Source: Flavobacteriales bacterium UBA4110 (GTDB lineage Bacteria; Bacteroidota; Bacteroidia; Flavobacteriales; Weeksellaceae). Taken from it: a stretch of 64,000 nucleotides of DNA. Positions 34,203-43,501 of this stretch are shown here, piece after piece. The notes beneath the pieces are model-generated. The model worked only from the letters and a program-made list of their open reading frames with translations. It made no database searches and was not told where the DNA came from. Both the position numbers and the translations under genes were made by a program. Where the stretch lies: assembly GCA_002383165.1 (NCBI GenBank), contig DFXK01000005.1, forward strand, positions 6,845 through 70,844. Reading direction: 5' to 3'. Positions within the stretch are counted from its first letter, which is position 1, and the number at the start of each line of letters is the position of its first letter.

Positions 34203-34745
34203 CTACTTCTGAACCCTACCTGATTTTCTATCTTCTGCCCTACCAATTGTATAACCTGTTGCACCACCGGCTATACCACCGATTACAGCACCAAGACCAG
34301 GATTTTTCTTAGAAATAATAGCTCCTGCAGCTGCACCACCTACCGTACCAATTACAGTACCTTTCGCCGCACTACTCCATCCTTTTTTCTGTGTCGCTGT
34401 AGTTCCCGTGGAAGAAGAAGTTCCTGAAGATCTGGAAGTAGATGATGATGTTCCTGCATATGAACCTGAAGAACTTCTAGGACTGTTTCTGTAAACTACA
34501 CGCTCTTTTACCTGCGTTTGTTTTTTTGCTTTCTCTTCGGCAACTTTATCTAAACTATCTTTTTGTTTTTCGAAGTTGATCTTTTCTTTCTCAATGGCAA
34601 GCTTTTGCTTTTCCAACTCTATCTGTCTAGTCTGATAATCCAGTTTCTGTTGCTCTAACGATGTTGTCGTTTGCAGTTTTTCATCCTTATTACAAGAAGT
34701 TAATAATAATACTGAAACTGCTCCGGTTAAAAATAAGCTTTTCAT
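34203..34745 (-). CDS. Glycine-zipper lipoprotein
   Basis: A 180-residue lipoprotein (lipobox LLLTSC, Cys18). A charged coiled coil follows (about 25-80, QKLAIEKEKINFEKQKDSLD), then a Ser/Thr-rich low-complexity linker (about 85-125) and a glycine-zipper-rich end (about 128-170, GTVIGTVGGAAAGAIISKK and GAVIGGIAGGATGYTIG) like membrane-inserted glycine zippers. It is probably envelope-anchored. The open frame extends up to 34796, but the ATG at 34743-34745 begins the signal sequence. Confidence 0.82.
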   Translation of the reverse strand: MKSLFLTGAVSVLLLTSCNKDEKLQTTTSLEQQKLDYQTRQIELEKQKLAIEKEKINFEKQKDSLDKVAEEKAKKQTQVKERVVYRNSPRSSSGSYAGTSSSTSRSSGTSSSTGTTATQKKGWSSAAKGTVIGTVGGAAAGAIISKKNPGLGAVIGGIAGGATGYTIGRAEDRKSGRVQK

Positions 34746-34841
34746 AACATTTAATTTAATCACAAAACTGTGACGATTATAATTCAGACATTCCAATTAT
34801 GATTCCAAAATTGATTTTCGATAGTTAAAATTTGTTAAAAC

Positions 34842-34866
34842 AAAAAAAACCGGAATAATCCGGTTT
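34842..34866 (-). terminator. Terminator of purA
   Basis: AAACCGGA pairs with TCCGGTTT; on the minus strand a run of eight T follows. Confidence 0.9.
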
Positions 34867-34886
34867 TAATATTTTGCAGTTATAAT

Positions 34887-36173
34887 TTAAAAAAGATCTT
34901 TTCTGATAATGTTCTGAGAACGCTCCGGACCTACAGAAACAAGGTAAACATTAATACCAAGATGTTCTTCTATAAATTCAATGTATTTTTTGGCATTCGC
35001 CGGAAGCTCTTCATAACTTCTTGCGTTGGTTATATCTTCATCCCATCCATCTAATTCTTCATAAATAGGCTCGTAGTCATAAAGTTTTGTCGTCGAAGAG
35101 GTGAAATAGTCAATAATTTTTCCGTCTTCAGTTTTATATTTTGTAGCGATTTTAAGCGGATGAATTCCTGTTAGCACATCCAGCTTTGTAATTACGAGAT
35201 TATTAATTCCGTTAATCATGCAAGCATGTTTCAAAGATACAACATCCAACCAGCCGGTTCTTCTAGGTCTTCCGGTAGTCGCACCGAATTCGAAACCGAT
35301 CTGTCTGATTTTCTCGCCAAGTTCGTTATCTAACTCCGTTGGAAAAGGACCATGTCCGACTCTAGTTGTGTAAGCTTTTGCTACGCCTATCAGATTTTGC
35401 AACGCCGTAGGAGGCACACCAGCACCTGTACAAACTCCACCAGTAGAAGGTGAAGAAGACGTCACAAACGGATAAGTTCCGAAGTCAATATCTAGCATCA
35501 ATGCCTGCGCACCTTCGAAGAGTATATTCTTTCCATCTGCAATAGCTTCATTGATTTCCAATTCTGTATCAACAATTCTGTCCTTTAGTTTCTCTCCTAG
35601 CGCTAGAAATTCTTGATATATTTCCTCCTCATCCAAGCCTGGTTTTTCAAAATATTTCTCAAAAAGTGAGTTCTTGACTTTCAGATTTTTTTTGATCTTT
35701 TCTCTCAATACAGTTGGATTAAGAAGATCAATCATTCTGATTCCAACTCGCGCGATTTTATCCTCATAACAAGGACCTATGCCTTTTTTGGTAGTGCCGA
35801 TCTGTGTTCCGCCGTGTTCTTCTTCCCTGTAAGTGTCCAACAAAATATGATAAGGCATTATCACATGAGATCTTCGGCTAATGAAAACGTGATCAGTTTT
35901 CAGTCCTTTGCTCTCTATCTGTTCTATTTCTTTTATAAATGCTTTGGGATTCACAACAACACCATTGGCGATGATACATTTACCTTTACACTGTAGAACT
36001 CCAGAAGGCAGCAGATGCAAAACAAATTTTTCATCACCAACATATACCGTGTGTCCGGCATTATCACCTCCCTGAAAACGAACAACGTAATCTGATTTTG
36101 CTGAGAGTACATCCGTAATCTTTCCTTTGCCTTCGTCTCCGTACTGAAGACCTACAACAACATAAGTTGACAT
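34887..36173 (-). CDS. purA: Adenylosuccinate synthetase
   Basis: GTP-dependent synthesis of adenylosuccinate from IMP and aspartate, first step from IMP to AMP. The GTP loop GDEGKGK is at 12-18, catalytic His41 in GGDNAGHTVY, then KGIGPCYEDK, TSSSPSTGGVCTGAGVPP and GRPRRTGWLD. The 428-residue length is standard. A canonical promoter lies 28-58 bases upstream. Confidence 0.98.
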   Translation of the reverse strand: MSTYVVVGLQYGDEGKGKITDVLSAKSDYVVRFQGGDNAGHTVYVGDEKFVLHLLPSGVLQCKGKCIIANGVVVNPKAFIKEIEQIESKGLKTDHVFISRRSHVIMPYHILLDTYREEEHGGTQIGTTKKGIGPCYEDKIARVGIRMIDLLNPTVLREKIKKNLKVKNSLFEKYFEKPGLDEEEIYQEFLALGEKLKDRIVDTELEINEAIADGKNILFEGAQALMLDIDFGTYPFVTSSSPSTGGVCTGAGVPPTALQNLIGVAKAYTTRVGHGPFPTELDNELGEKIRQIGFEFGATTGRPRRTGWLDVVSLKHACMINGINNLVITKLDVLTGIHPLKIATKYKTEDGKIIDYFTSSTTKLYDYEPIYEELDGWDEDITNARSYEELPANAKKYIEFIEEHLGINVYLVSVGPERSQNIIRKDLF

Positions 36174-36200
36174 ATTTTTACTTTTTATTTAGATTATTCG

Positions 36201-36231
36201 CAAAGTTAGATTTTATATATGGCTTAGCAAA
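36201..36231 (-). promoter_or_regulatory. purA promoter, Bacteroidota consensus
   Basis: On the minus strand TTTG (36228-36231), a 19-base spacer and TAACTTTG (36201-36208) match TTTG-N19-TAnnTTTG exactly. The predicted leader before the purA ATG is about 20 bases. Confidence 0.8.
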
Positions 36232-36242
36232 ATCACATAAAT

Positions 36243-36272
36243 AAAAAAACCCTCTTATAAGATATAAGAGGG
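36243..36272 (-). terminator. Orphan minus-strand terminator upstream of the purA promoter
   Basis: CCCTCTTAT (36250-36258) and ATAAGAGGG (36264-36272) form a perfect 9-bp stem; on the minus strand a run of seven T follows. No minus-strand gene lies between it and the divergent asnB, so the transcript it ends is unidentified. Confidence 0.8.
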
Positions 36273-36644
36273 CAAAAACACAAATGATGAAAAAATTACA
36301 AATGCATCTCTGCATCCATAATACAATTTTCACTACAAAAACTGTACTTCTTTTTAAAAAAATTAAAAAATTATTGTAAATAATTGCACAATGAATTTTT
36401 TTATTATCCAATATTATTGATAAATATCAACATAAAACTGAATATACATAAGGTTTGACGTTAAATTTTAAATTAAAAAAAATTAGTTAAATGTATTTAA
36501 TTTCATCATTAAGATGAATAAATAGCACGTTTTCTGTGAAAAATGTTAAAATAATAAATCATAACGTAACTTTCATTTTATTTATGAGTTTGAATTTATA
36601 TTTTTGCATTATAATTTTAATTAAAACAAAAACAAATAAATAAA
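36273..36644. other. Long intergenic region between purA and asnB
   Basis: 372 AT-rich bases without a convincing gene. Near asnB a TATTTTTG -7 box (36599-36606) probably starts asnB transcription, with TTTT rather than TTTG at -33. The purA-side end holds the orphan terminator. Short frames exist on both strands but none shows family features. A small RNA on the minus strand is possible. Confidence 0.5.
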
Positions 36645-38306
36645 ATGTGCGGAATAGTATGTGTGTTCGACACGAAACAAAAAAATGAAGTAATCAGACC
36701 CCAGATTCTGGAAATGTCCAAAAAAATAAGACACCGCGGACCGGATTGGTCAGGAATCTATCAGCACGATAATGTAATTTTTTCTCACGAGAGATTAGCT
36801 ATTGTGGATCCTACTTCTGGAAAGCAACCGCTTTTTACTAAAGATAAAAAAGTAGCTTTAGCAGTTAACGGCGAGATATACAATCATCAGGAGTTAAGAT
36901 CTGAATTTCCAGATTACGAATTTTTGACTCAATCTGACTGTGAAGTAATTTTGGCTTTATACAGAAGAGATGGAAAAAATTTCTTAGAAAAACTGAACGG
37001 CATTTTTGCTTTCGCACTATATGATGAAGATAATGATGCTTACCTTATAGGAAGAGACCATATGGGAATTGTGCCTTTGTATATGGGCTGGGACAAGAAT
37101 GGCAGTTTTTATGTAGCTTCGGAACTGAAGTCCTTGGAAGGTGTTTGTAATAAAATAGAGGAATTCTTGCCTGGTCATTTCCTTTACAGCAAAGACGGAC
37201 AAGAATTACAGCAATGGTACAAAAGAGATTGGACAGACTTCGAAAATGTAAAAGATAACGAAACCAATATCGCAGCCATTAGAAAAGGATTGGAAGAAGC
37301 GGTTCACAGACAACTGATGAGCGATGTGCCTTATGGAGTTTTACTTTCTGGCGGATTAGACTCTTCTATCATCGCGGCTGTAACTGCAAAATTTGCAAGA
37401 CAAAGAATAGAAAGTGGCGATACTCAGGAAGCTTGGTATCCGAGATTACACAGTTTCGCTGTTGGGTTGGAAGGCTCTCCGGATTTGGCAGCTGCAAGAA
37501 AAGCAGCAGACCATATTGGTTCTGTTCACCACGAAATCAAATACACTGTTCAGGAAGGTTTGGACGCCATCAAAGACGTTATCTATCATTTGGAAACTTA
37601 TGACGTAACAACTATCAGAGCTTCTACTCCAATGTATCTTTTGGCGAGAGTCATCAAATCTATGGGAATCAAAATGGTACTTTCCGGTGAAGGTTCGGAT
37701 GAATTATTTGGAGGTTATCTGTATTTCCACAAAGCACCTTCTGCTCAAGCTTTCCACGAAGAAACTGTTAGAAAATTAGGAAAACTTCACCTTTACGACT
37801 GTCTTAGAGCCAACAAATCTCTGATGGCTTGGGGAATAGAAGGTAGAGTTCCTTTCCTTGACAAAGAATTTATGGATGTAGCGATGACTATCAATCCAAA
37901 AGACAAAATGGTTACACCGGAAAGAATGGAAAAGTGGGTTCTGAGAAAAGCATTTGAAGATATTTTACCGGAAAGTATTGCATGGAGACAGAAGGAGCAA
38001 TTCAGTGATGGTGTTGGCTATTCTTGGATTGATACTTTGAAGCAAGTCGCAGAAGATGAAGTAACTGACGAAATGATGGCAAATGCGAAATTCAGATTCC
38101 CGATTAACGTTCCGATGAGCAAAGAAGAATATCGATACAGAACAATTTTTGAATCACATTTCCCAAGTGATTCTGCCGCAAGCTGTGTTCCTTCTGTACC
38201 ATCAGTAGCATGTTCTACACCAGTTGCTTTAGAATGGGATGAAGCTTTCAAAAAAATGAACGACCCGAGCGGAAGAGCGGTGAAAGTCCACGAAACAGCT
38301 TATTAG
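36645..38306 (+). CDS. asnB: Asparagine synthase B (glutamine-hydrolysing)
   Basis: ATP-dependent amidation of aspartate with glutamine as nitrogen donor. The N-terminal Ntn glutaminase starts with Cys2 (MCGIVCVF) and has RHRGPDWSG and NGEIYNH; the synthetase domain has the PP-loop SGGLDSS (235-241) and LSGEGSDELFGGY. Length 553, as in E. coli AsnB. The end ALEWDEAFKKMNDPSGRAV is also family-typical. It is monocistronic with a terminator between it and the convergent gene. Confidence 0.97.
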   Translation: MCGIVCVFDTKQKNEVIRPQILEMSKKIRHRGPDWSGIYQHDNVIFSHERLAIVDPTSGKQPLFTKDKKVALAVNGEIYNHQELRSEFPDYEFLTQSDCEVILALYRRDGKNFLEKLNGIFAFALYDEDNDAYLIGRDHMGIVPLYMGWDKNGSFYVASELKSLEGVCNKIEEFLPGHFLYSKDGQELQQWYKRDWTDFENVKDNETNIAAIRKGLEEAVHRQLMSDVPYGVLLSGGLDSSIIAAVTAKFARQRIESGDTQEAWYPRLHSFAVGLEGSPDLAAARKAADHIGSVHHEIKYTVQEGLDAIKDVIYHLETYDVTTIRASTPMYLLARVIKSMGIKMVLSGEGSDELFGGYLYFHKAPSAQAFHEETVRKLGKLHLYDCLRANKSLMAWGIEGRVPFLDKEFMDVAMTINPKDKMVTPERMEKWVLRKAFEDILPESIAWRQKEQFSDGVGYSWIDTLKQVAEDEVTDEMMANAKFRFPINVPMSKEEYRYRTIFESHFPSDSAASCVPSVPSVACSTPVALEWDEAFKKMNDPSGRAVKVHETAY

Positions 38307-38337
38307 AAATTATTTAAACTAACTATACTACCAAAAT

Positions 38338-38367
38338 GAGAAGCACAACTTTCGGGTTGTGCTTCTC
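38338..38367. terminator. Hairpin between convergent asnB and membrane protein gene
   Basis: GAGAAGCACAAC and GTTGTGCTTCTC form a perfect 12-bp stem with loop TTTCGG. The T-run is weak on both sides, so it is a probable shared terminator. Confidence 0.75.
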
Positions 38368-38375
38368 TATTATTT

Positions 38376-38822
38376 CTAATTCTTTTGAGTCTGCTTAAGG
38401 CGTTTTTTCCGGCGTTCGTAGATCACTTCCGTAATCTTTCCGCCAATCCAGGAAAACGGAAAAAATATCAGGAATATGGAGATCTTATAAAATACCGGGT
38501 GATAAGGATAGATGATGATATCCAACATCGCTATAAAAAGCATGATAAAACCTATGAGAATCGCGTAGGCTACTTTTGCATATTTTACGATAATAGCTGT
38601 CACAACACCGCCAAAAGTCACCCCAATCCCGCCAAAGAAAAGCAGGGCAATGAAAAAAGAGTCTTTTTTCTGCACAGACTGAAGTAATTTTTCCCAATGC
38701 TTAAATGGCGCAAACTCCTTATATGTGATCCAGTCGGAATCGATCTTTATCCCGAATGTGATAATGAGCGCAGCTACCGTAAGACCAGCCAAAACACCAA
38801 TTGTATTCCTTAGAAAATTCAT
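38376..38822 (-). CDS. Hypothetical four-helix membrane protein
   Basis: Not recognised. 148 residues with about four transmembrane segments (NTIGVLAGLTVAALIITFGI; FFIALLFFGGIGVTFGGVV; YAILIGFIMLFIAMLDIII; KISIFLIFFPFSWIGG) and a basic tail RRKKRLKQTQKN. It begins one base after the RidA-like stop (ATG at 38820-38822), so the two are coupled; the upstream in-frame start at 38840 would overlap the RidA-like gene and is less likely. Confidence 0.75.
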   Translation of the reverse strand: MNFLRNTIGVLAGLTVAALIITFGIKIDSDWITYKEFAPFKHWEKLLQSVQKKDSFFIALLFFGGIGVTFGGVVTAIIVKYAKVAYAILIGFIMLFIAMLDIIIYPYHPVFYKISIFLIFFPFSWIGGKITEVIYERRKKRLKQTQKN

Positions 38823-38823
38823 C

Positions 38824-39204
38824 CTATCCTTTAAAAGCAATCATGGATATTTCGACATCTACATTTTTTGGAAGGCATGAAACCTGCACGGTCTCTCTTG
38901 CCGGAAACTGATCGTTACTGAAATAAGAAGCATAGATCTCATTCACCACCGCAAAATCGTCCATACTCTTCAGGAAAATCGATGCTTTTACTGTATTATC
39001 CAATGTCATTCCTGCCTCTGTAAGAATAGCCTTCAGGTTTTTCATCACCTGATGCGTTTCCTTTTCTATGCCTTCCACCAGCTTTCCTGTTTCAGGATCT
39101 ACAGGGATCTGACCCGAGATGTACAATGTTCCGTTTACAAGACAAGCCTGTGAATAGGGACCTATCGCGGCAGGCGCATTTGATGTGTGGATGATCTTCT
39201 TCAT
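38824..39204 (-). CDS. RidA family enamine/imine deaminase
   Basis: RidA/YjgF-type protein (126 residues) that hydrolyses reactive 2-aminoacrylate-type enamines. Motifs: SNAPAAIGPYSQACLVNGTL, ISGQIPVDPETGKLV and a C-terminal RETVQVSCLPKNVDVEI whose Arg is the conserved substrate-binding Arg. An upstream TTG at 39210 opens the frame; the ATG at 39202-39204 matches the family. A minus-strand -7-like box TAGTTTTG lies at 39224-39231. Confidence 0.93.
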   Translation of the reverse strand: MKKIIHTSNAPAAIGPYSQACLVNGTLYISGQIPVDPETGKLVEGIEKETHQVMKNLKAILTEAGMTLDNTVKASIFLKSMDDFAVVNEIYASYFSNDQFPARETVQVSCLPKNVDVEISMIAFKG

Positions 39205-39340
39205 GTTCAATAATTAATTTTTACAAAACTATATAAATTAGTCGGAAGTAAGAAGCAAGCAGTAATAAGATTCTTTTTTATGTGGAGAAAAAAAGTCTAA
39301 TCATACTAATTATCTTACTTTTAACATTGAAAATAAGGTT

Positions 39341-41962
39341 CTAAAAAGTACTGTTAGGCTGTGTAAAACTTCTTTCTTTATATTTCACAGCATCTTTCAA
39401 AATGTTAGCTTTGATTCCTATAAAGAAATCATATACTTTATACTGTCCGAACGGTACCCAGTTGAAGGTGATTGTGAAACTTCTCTGGTCTCTGGAAAAA
39501 CCTAACCTGGTATATGCCAAAGTTTTATTGACAATATCATAATTGGTGCTTCCGTTGATATTCCAGTATGGCGTGAGCTTGATGCTTCCATCTAGTCCTA
39601 CGGTTGCAACCTTTGTCCCAAATCTGGAAAGTCCCCTTGTGTACGCATAGTTGGCATTGACATTCAGAGTCCAGGTTGGAATATAGTGGGCGTAATTATA
39701 ATCATCAAAATAATAATTCTCATTCCGGATCTCTCCCTTCTTCTTATATTTTTTAGACAACTCTTCCTTTTTCCCAAATATGGCATCGCTCATCGGATAA
39801 GAAAGCTGTAAATTGAATCCCTGTAGGCTGAAGTGTCCGAAGTTCTCTGTTCTGATCCCTGTATCGCTGCCATCTGCAAATACAATCTGATAAGGCTCAA
39901 TGGTGAGGCTGGAATTGACATTCAGTTTACTATCAAAAAAAGAAGATTGTGCATTGACGCTGAACACAGACCACTTATATTTTTCCGCTGCAAAGTTATA
40001 ACCTCCAGAAACATTTAGGTTTTCGAAGATCTTCACTTTCTTCACTCCGGTAGAATCACTTTTTGATTTTACCTTCATCTCTAAATTGTTTGCAATATTG
40101 AATCCTAGGCTTTGCGTAAGGCCCGTGGAAGGTGCGCCATAAATGCCGCCTTCAAAAATAGAGTAAGGTGTAATCTCGCCTCTTGCATTCGCATAATCTC
40201 TATAATATCCCCAGCTTCTGGCACCGAAATCCGGTGAATAGGTAAAGCTGAAACTCGGGGTCATCATATGCCTGATAGCGACAATAGGTGATTTCTTCCC
40301 AAAATTCTTCTGTCCATACAAAATAGTTTGCAAACTCGCACTGGTAGAGAATGTGGAATAGGCTGAGATTCCGTTATTATAAACATTATCAATTGCATTG
40401 GTAACAGGATTAAAGCTTTTCTCTAGTGTTTTGGTGGTTAGTACATTATCCGCATTGGCACTTAGCGAGAACGTAAAAAACTTGGCCAACGTTGTATTGG
40501 TAGAAAGCGAAATGTTATTTTTCGCTCCTGTTTTCAAATCCTGCCACATCTGCTTTTTGAAAAGCTGATCTTCTGTTGTTGTAACGTAATTACTAAGCGC
40601 AAATCCGGTATTGACGTTGATATTTTCCAGCAGTCCTGTTCTTACACCAGTCTTTGGTTTAAAAAGATAAAACTGATTGACAGCAATCGTCATATCAGGC
40701 AAACGGATATCCGTGAGACCTGTCGCAAAATTTTGGTTATATCCCGCACTCGCACTAATGGTGATGGGAAGATTCAAAAATCTCTTTGTAACATTGATCC
40801 TGGAAGTCTGAGTGGTGTTAAGAACGTTTCCGTTAAAAATATAATTATTGTTAACTGTATTATTGTAGAATTTACTGCTCACAATATCTACACTCGCATT
40901 GAAGGTGAAATAAGGATTAGCCTTTGAATCCTGGGAATGACGCCACGCAATACGGAAAGTCTTGGTTCTGGAATAATCATCCAATCCTTTAATCCCTCGC
41001 ACTGTATAGCCATAATCAGCAGCAAAGTTTCCGGAATATCTATATTTTTTGAGGTAGTTCAGTTCCGGTTTCAGATTCCAGCTTCCTTTGGTATAAAAAT
41101 CCGAGAGAATTTTAAGATCGAAATGGTCTCCAATCGGCTGATAGTAACCTAAGCCGTTAAGAAAAAAACCAACATCTTGCCTCTCTCCAAAACTCGGGAT
41201 CAGAATCCCCGCAGATCTTTTATCCGAAAATGGAAGAATCGCAAAAGGCATCACAAGTGGCGTTGGAACTTGCTCTATGTAAAGCTGTATTGGACCTGTA
41301 ACCAGCTGGGAACTATTTTTACCTTTTATCAGCTTAATATTTGGTGCAGACATATGATAATCTGGCAAGGTATCTTTTTTCTTGATAAAATACTCGTCCG
41401 TCGTATAAATCGCCTTTCTCATAAAGAACACGGAATCATTATACTTTTTGGTTTTCTCAGCTACAATCACGCCTTCACTCTCTTCTGTTCTCGCATTGAA
41501 GGCGATTGCCTGTTTAGTTTTATAATTGTAGATTACCTCATTATATTCATACTTTTTCCCACCCTGCGTAGCAATAGCCGGCTTTATGATTTTGCCCTTA
41601 TCATCCTGCTCACCTCTTGCATAGATCTTTCCTGTTTCCCAATCTATCCGGATATAATCAGCATCAATCTGCATATCCTGATAGATAATTTGAGCCTTTT
41701 TGTTAAGCGAAGTTTGCTTATTAGATATGGATGAGCTGCTTCTGTATTCAGCTTTGGTCTTAACCACATCTTCTAGTTCTTCTTTTGGAATTATGGTATC
41801 TTTCTTCGCAGTTACAGTATCTTTACTTAAACTGACGGAATCTCTAATATCACTTTTCTTATCAATATTTTGAGGCACAGTTTGTGATAAAATATTGTTA
41901 AAAATTAGGATATTTAAAATTAGTAATATATTTTTGAAAATACTTCGAGCCAATGCAGTCAT
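39341..41962 (-). CDS. lptD: LPS-assembly protein LptD homologue
   Basis: An 873-residue outer-membrane protein resembling LptD, which inserts lipopolysaccharide in the outer leaflet. After a hydrophobic export signal (about 10-26) and a Ser/Thr/Lys-rich linker, an OstA-like jellyroll begins (QIDADYIRIDWETGKIYARG, EGVIVAEKTKKYND) followed by a long beta-barrel from about 240 (GILIPSFGERQDVGFFLNGLG). Bacteroidota LptD is this long. It is divergent from an amidase gene with a 42-base gap. No lptE is nearby. Confidence 0.88.
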   Translation of the reverse strand: MTALARSIFKNILLILNILIFNNILSQTVPQNIDKKSDIRDSVSLSKDTVTAKKDTIIPKEELEDVVKTKAEYRSSSSISNKQTSLNKKAQIIYQDMQIDADYIRIDWETGKIYARGEQDDKGKIIKPAIATQGGKKYEYNEVIYNYKTKQAIAFNARTEESEGVIVAEKTKKYNDSVFFMRKAIYTTDEYFIKKKDTLPDYHMSAPNIKLIKGKNSSQLVTGPIQLYIEQVPTPLVMPFAILPFSDKRSAGILIPSFGERQDVGFFLNGLGYYQPIGDHFDLKILSDFYTKGSWNLKPELNYLKKYRYSGNFAADYGYTVRGIKGLDDYSRTKTFRIAWRHSQDSKANPYFTFNASVDIVSSKFYNNTVNNNYIFNGNVLNTTQTSRINVTKRFLNLPITISASAGYNQNFATGLTDIRLPDMTIAVNQFYLFKPKTGVRTGLLENINVNTGFALSNYVTTTEDQLFKKQMWQDLKTGAKNNISLSTNTTLAKFFTFSLSANADNVLTTKTLEKSFNPVTNAIDNVYNNGISAYSTFSTSASLQTILYGQKNFGKKSPIVAIRHMMTPSFSFTYSPDFGARSWGYYRDYANARGEITPYSIFEGGIYGAPSTGLTQSLGFNIANNLEMKVKSKSDSTGVKKVKIFENLNVSGGYNFAAEKYKWSVFSVNAQSSFFDSKLNVNSSLTIEPYQIVFADGSDTGIRTENFGHFSLQGFNLQLSYPMSDAIFGKKEELSKKYKKKGEIRNENYYFDDYNYAHYIPTWTLNVNANYAYTRGLSRFGTKVATVGLDGSIKLTPYWNINGSTNYDIVNKTLAYTRLGFSRDQRSFTITFNWVPFGQYKVYDFFIGIKANILKDAVKYKERSFTQPNSTF

Positions 41963-42004
41963 TCTGAAATTGGGTTCAAAATTAATTAAATTTTAAAGAT
42001 TAAA

Positions 42005-43288
42005 ATGATTAGGCCTACACTTTATAAGAAATTTTTTTTTCTCTTGATATGTTTTGTTAGTTTCAGCTTCCTATATTCCCAGAAAAAATTCACAATTGTT
42101 CTGGATGCAGGACACGGTGGAAGTGACATTGGAGCCAACCGAAATTACAGTGACATAGGAACTGTAATGGAAAAAAATGTGACACTTGGCATTGTTCTGA
42201 AACTTGGAAGAATGCTAGAAAAAAACAAGGACTACAAAGTGATTTATACCAGAAAAATCGATGAGTATCCTTCTTTAACATACCGAACAGATTTGGCCAA
42301 CAGAAGCAAAGCTGACTTGTTTATTTCGGTTCACGTTAATTCTTCACCCAGCAAAAGCGCAACAGCACAAGGAACAGAAACGTTCGTCCAAGGTCCCAAT
42401 CAAAACAAAGCTAATCTTGATGTCGCAAAAGCCGAAAACGACGTTATTTTCCTCGATGAAAAGGACAAAGAGAATTTTGCATCCTACAATCCTAGCTCAC
42501 CAGAATCCCTCATTGCGCTTAAAATACAGCAAAGTAAATACCTGCAGGCAAGTCTAATCGTTGGCGGCCTTGTGGAAGAGAATTTTGTCAAAAAAGATAA
42601 ACGACTATCTCGTGGTGTAAAACAGGAAAACCTTCACGTGCTGAGGATGAATGCAATGCCTTCCATTCTTATAGAAACGGGATTCGTTAATAATTATGAT
42701 GATGCACATTACATATCCACCGAAGAAGGGCAACAATCCATAGCAGAAAGCATCTACAATGCTATTACGAGTTATAAAAAACTGGTGGACAGAAATGTAA
42801 AAGAACCTGAACCTGAAAAACCAGCCGAACAACCTCTTAAAAATGACTTCCGAATATTGCTGATGAGCATGCCTACAAGATATACTGAAAACGACCCTGC
42901 CCTAAAAGGACTGAAATATATCCTACCTATAAAAGAAAACGGAAATTACAAGTATTATTACGGAACTACCAATTATGCTTCCGTGAGAGATAACAATCTG
43001 AAGACGGCTAAAGATTCTGGATTCAGAAATGCAATATCTATAAGTTTTGTTCCTAATCAGTCCTTAGCAAGTGGTTATTATACCATCGAGGTTTATGCTG
43101 GAAAAGATAAATTAGATTCGAAATCACATATTATGAAAACGCTTCCTAATATGGAGAGAAACAAAGAAAATGGTGTTTTTTACTACACATATGGAAAATA
43201 TAAGACTTTGGAGGAAGCTGTACACACACAAAAAGAGCTTGAAAACAAGAACATTATAAATACAGTGATAGAAAAAAGAATAAAATAG
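42005..43288 (+). CDS. N-acetylmuramoyl-L-alanine amidase with SPOR-like tail
   Basis: Zinc amidase (Amidase_3) that cleaves the peptide from muramic acid in peptidoglycan. Signal peptide (1-25), VLDAGHGGSDIGANR with the first zinc His, DLFISVHVNSSPS with a second, and IETGFVNN with the catalytic Glu. The last 150 residues include a SPOR-like region (NGVFYYTYGKYKTLEEAVHT), suggesting targeting to denuded glycans at the septum. Length 427. It reads divergently from lptD. Confidence 0.93.
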   Translation: MIRPTLYKKFFFLLICFVSFSFLYSQKKFTIVLDAGHGGSDIGANRNYSDIGTVMEKNVTLGIVLKLGRMLEKNKDYKVIYTRKIDEYPSLTYRTDLANRSKADLFISVHVNSSPSKSATAQGTETFVQGPNQNKANLDVAKAENDVIFLDEKDKENFASYNPSSPESLIALKIQQSKYLQASLIVGGLVEENFVKKDKRLSRGVKQENLHVLRMNAMPSILIETGFVNNYDDAHYISTEEGQQSIAESIYNAITSYKKLVDRNVKEPEPEKPAEQPLKNDFRILLMSMPTRYTENDPALKGLKYILPIKENGNYKYYYGTTNYASVRDNNLKTAKDSGFRNAISISFVPNQSLASGYYTIEVYAGKDKLDSKSHIMKTLPNMERNKENGVFYYTYGKYKTLEEAVHTQKELENKNIINTVIEKRIK

Positions 43289-43297
43289 CTTCAGAAA

Positions 43298-43329
43298 TTT
43301 GGAAAAATAGAAGAAAGTCTATATTTTTG
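43298..43329 (+). promoter_or_regulatory. Promoter of tRNA-Glu copy 1
   Basis: TTTG (43298-43301), 20 bases, TATTTTTG (43322-43329): a full Bacteroidota consensus promoter, 18 bases before the mature tRNA end. Confidence 0.78.
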
Positions 43330-43347
43330 CACTCCGAAATCACAAAC

Positions 43348-43419
43348 GGCCTATTCGTCTAGTGGTTAGGACTCAAGATTTTCATTCTTGCAACAGGGGT
43401 TCGATTCCCCTATAGGCTA
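43348..43419 (+). tRNA. tRNA-Glu (UUC), copy 1
   Basis: 72 bases fold as a cloverleaf: acceptor GGCCTAT/ATAGGCT (first pair G-U), D-arm with GTTAGGAC, anticodon stem CAAGA/TCTTG with loop TTTTCAT (anticodon TTC), T-arm AGGGG/CCCCT with TTCGATT. CCA is not encoded. It reads Glu codons GAA/GAG. Confidence 0.95.
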
Positions 43420-43452
43420 CAAAAAATAAATTTTAAAAAATTATTAAAAAAG

Positions 43453-43483
43453 TTTGCAAATTAAAAAATAACTTTTATCTTTG
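43453..43483 (+). promoter_or_regulatory. rpsT promoter, Bacteroidota consensus
   Basis: TTTG (43453-43456), 19-base spacer, TATCTTTG (43476-43483): an exact match to TTTG-N19-TAnnTTTG. The leader to the ATG is only about 10-15 bases. Confidence 0.82.
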
Positions 43484-43501
43484 CACCCACATTTGAACGT
43501 T

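Noticed and set aside
34380..34500. Low-complexity Ser/Thr codons in the glycine-zipper lipoprotein as a CRISPR-like repeat
   Set aside because: The repeats are irregular and explained by the coding of a Ser-rich linker; no spacer structure is present.
36178..36411. 77-codon minus-strand frame between purA and asnB
   Set aside because: It runs through the purA promoter and the terminator hairpin, has AT-driven composition and no recognisable features.
42630..42640. TTCACGTG as a possible parS half-site
   Set aside because: It lies in the amidase coding sequence and the rest of the palindrome does not match the parS consensus.
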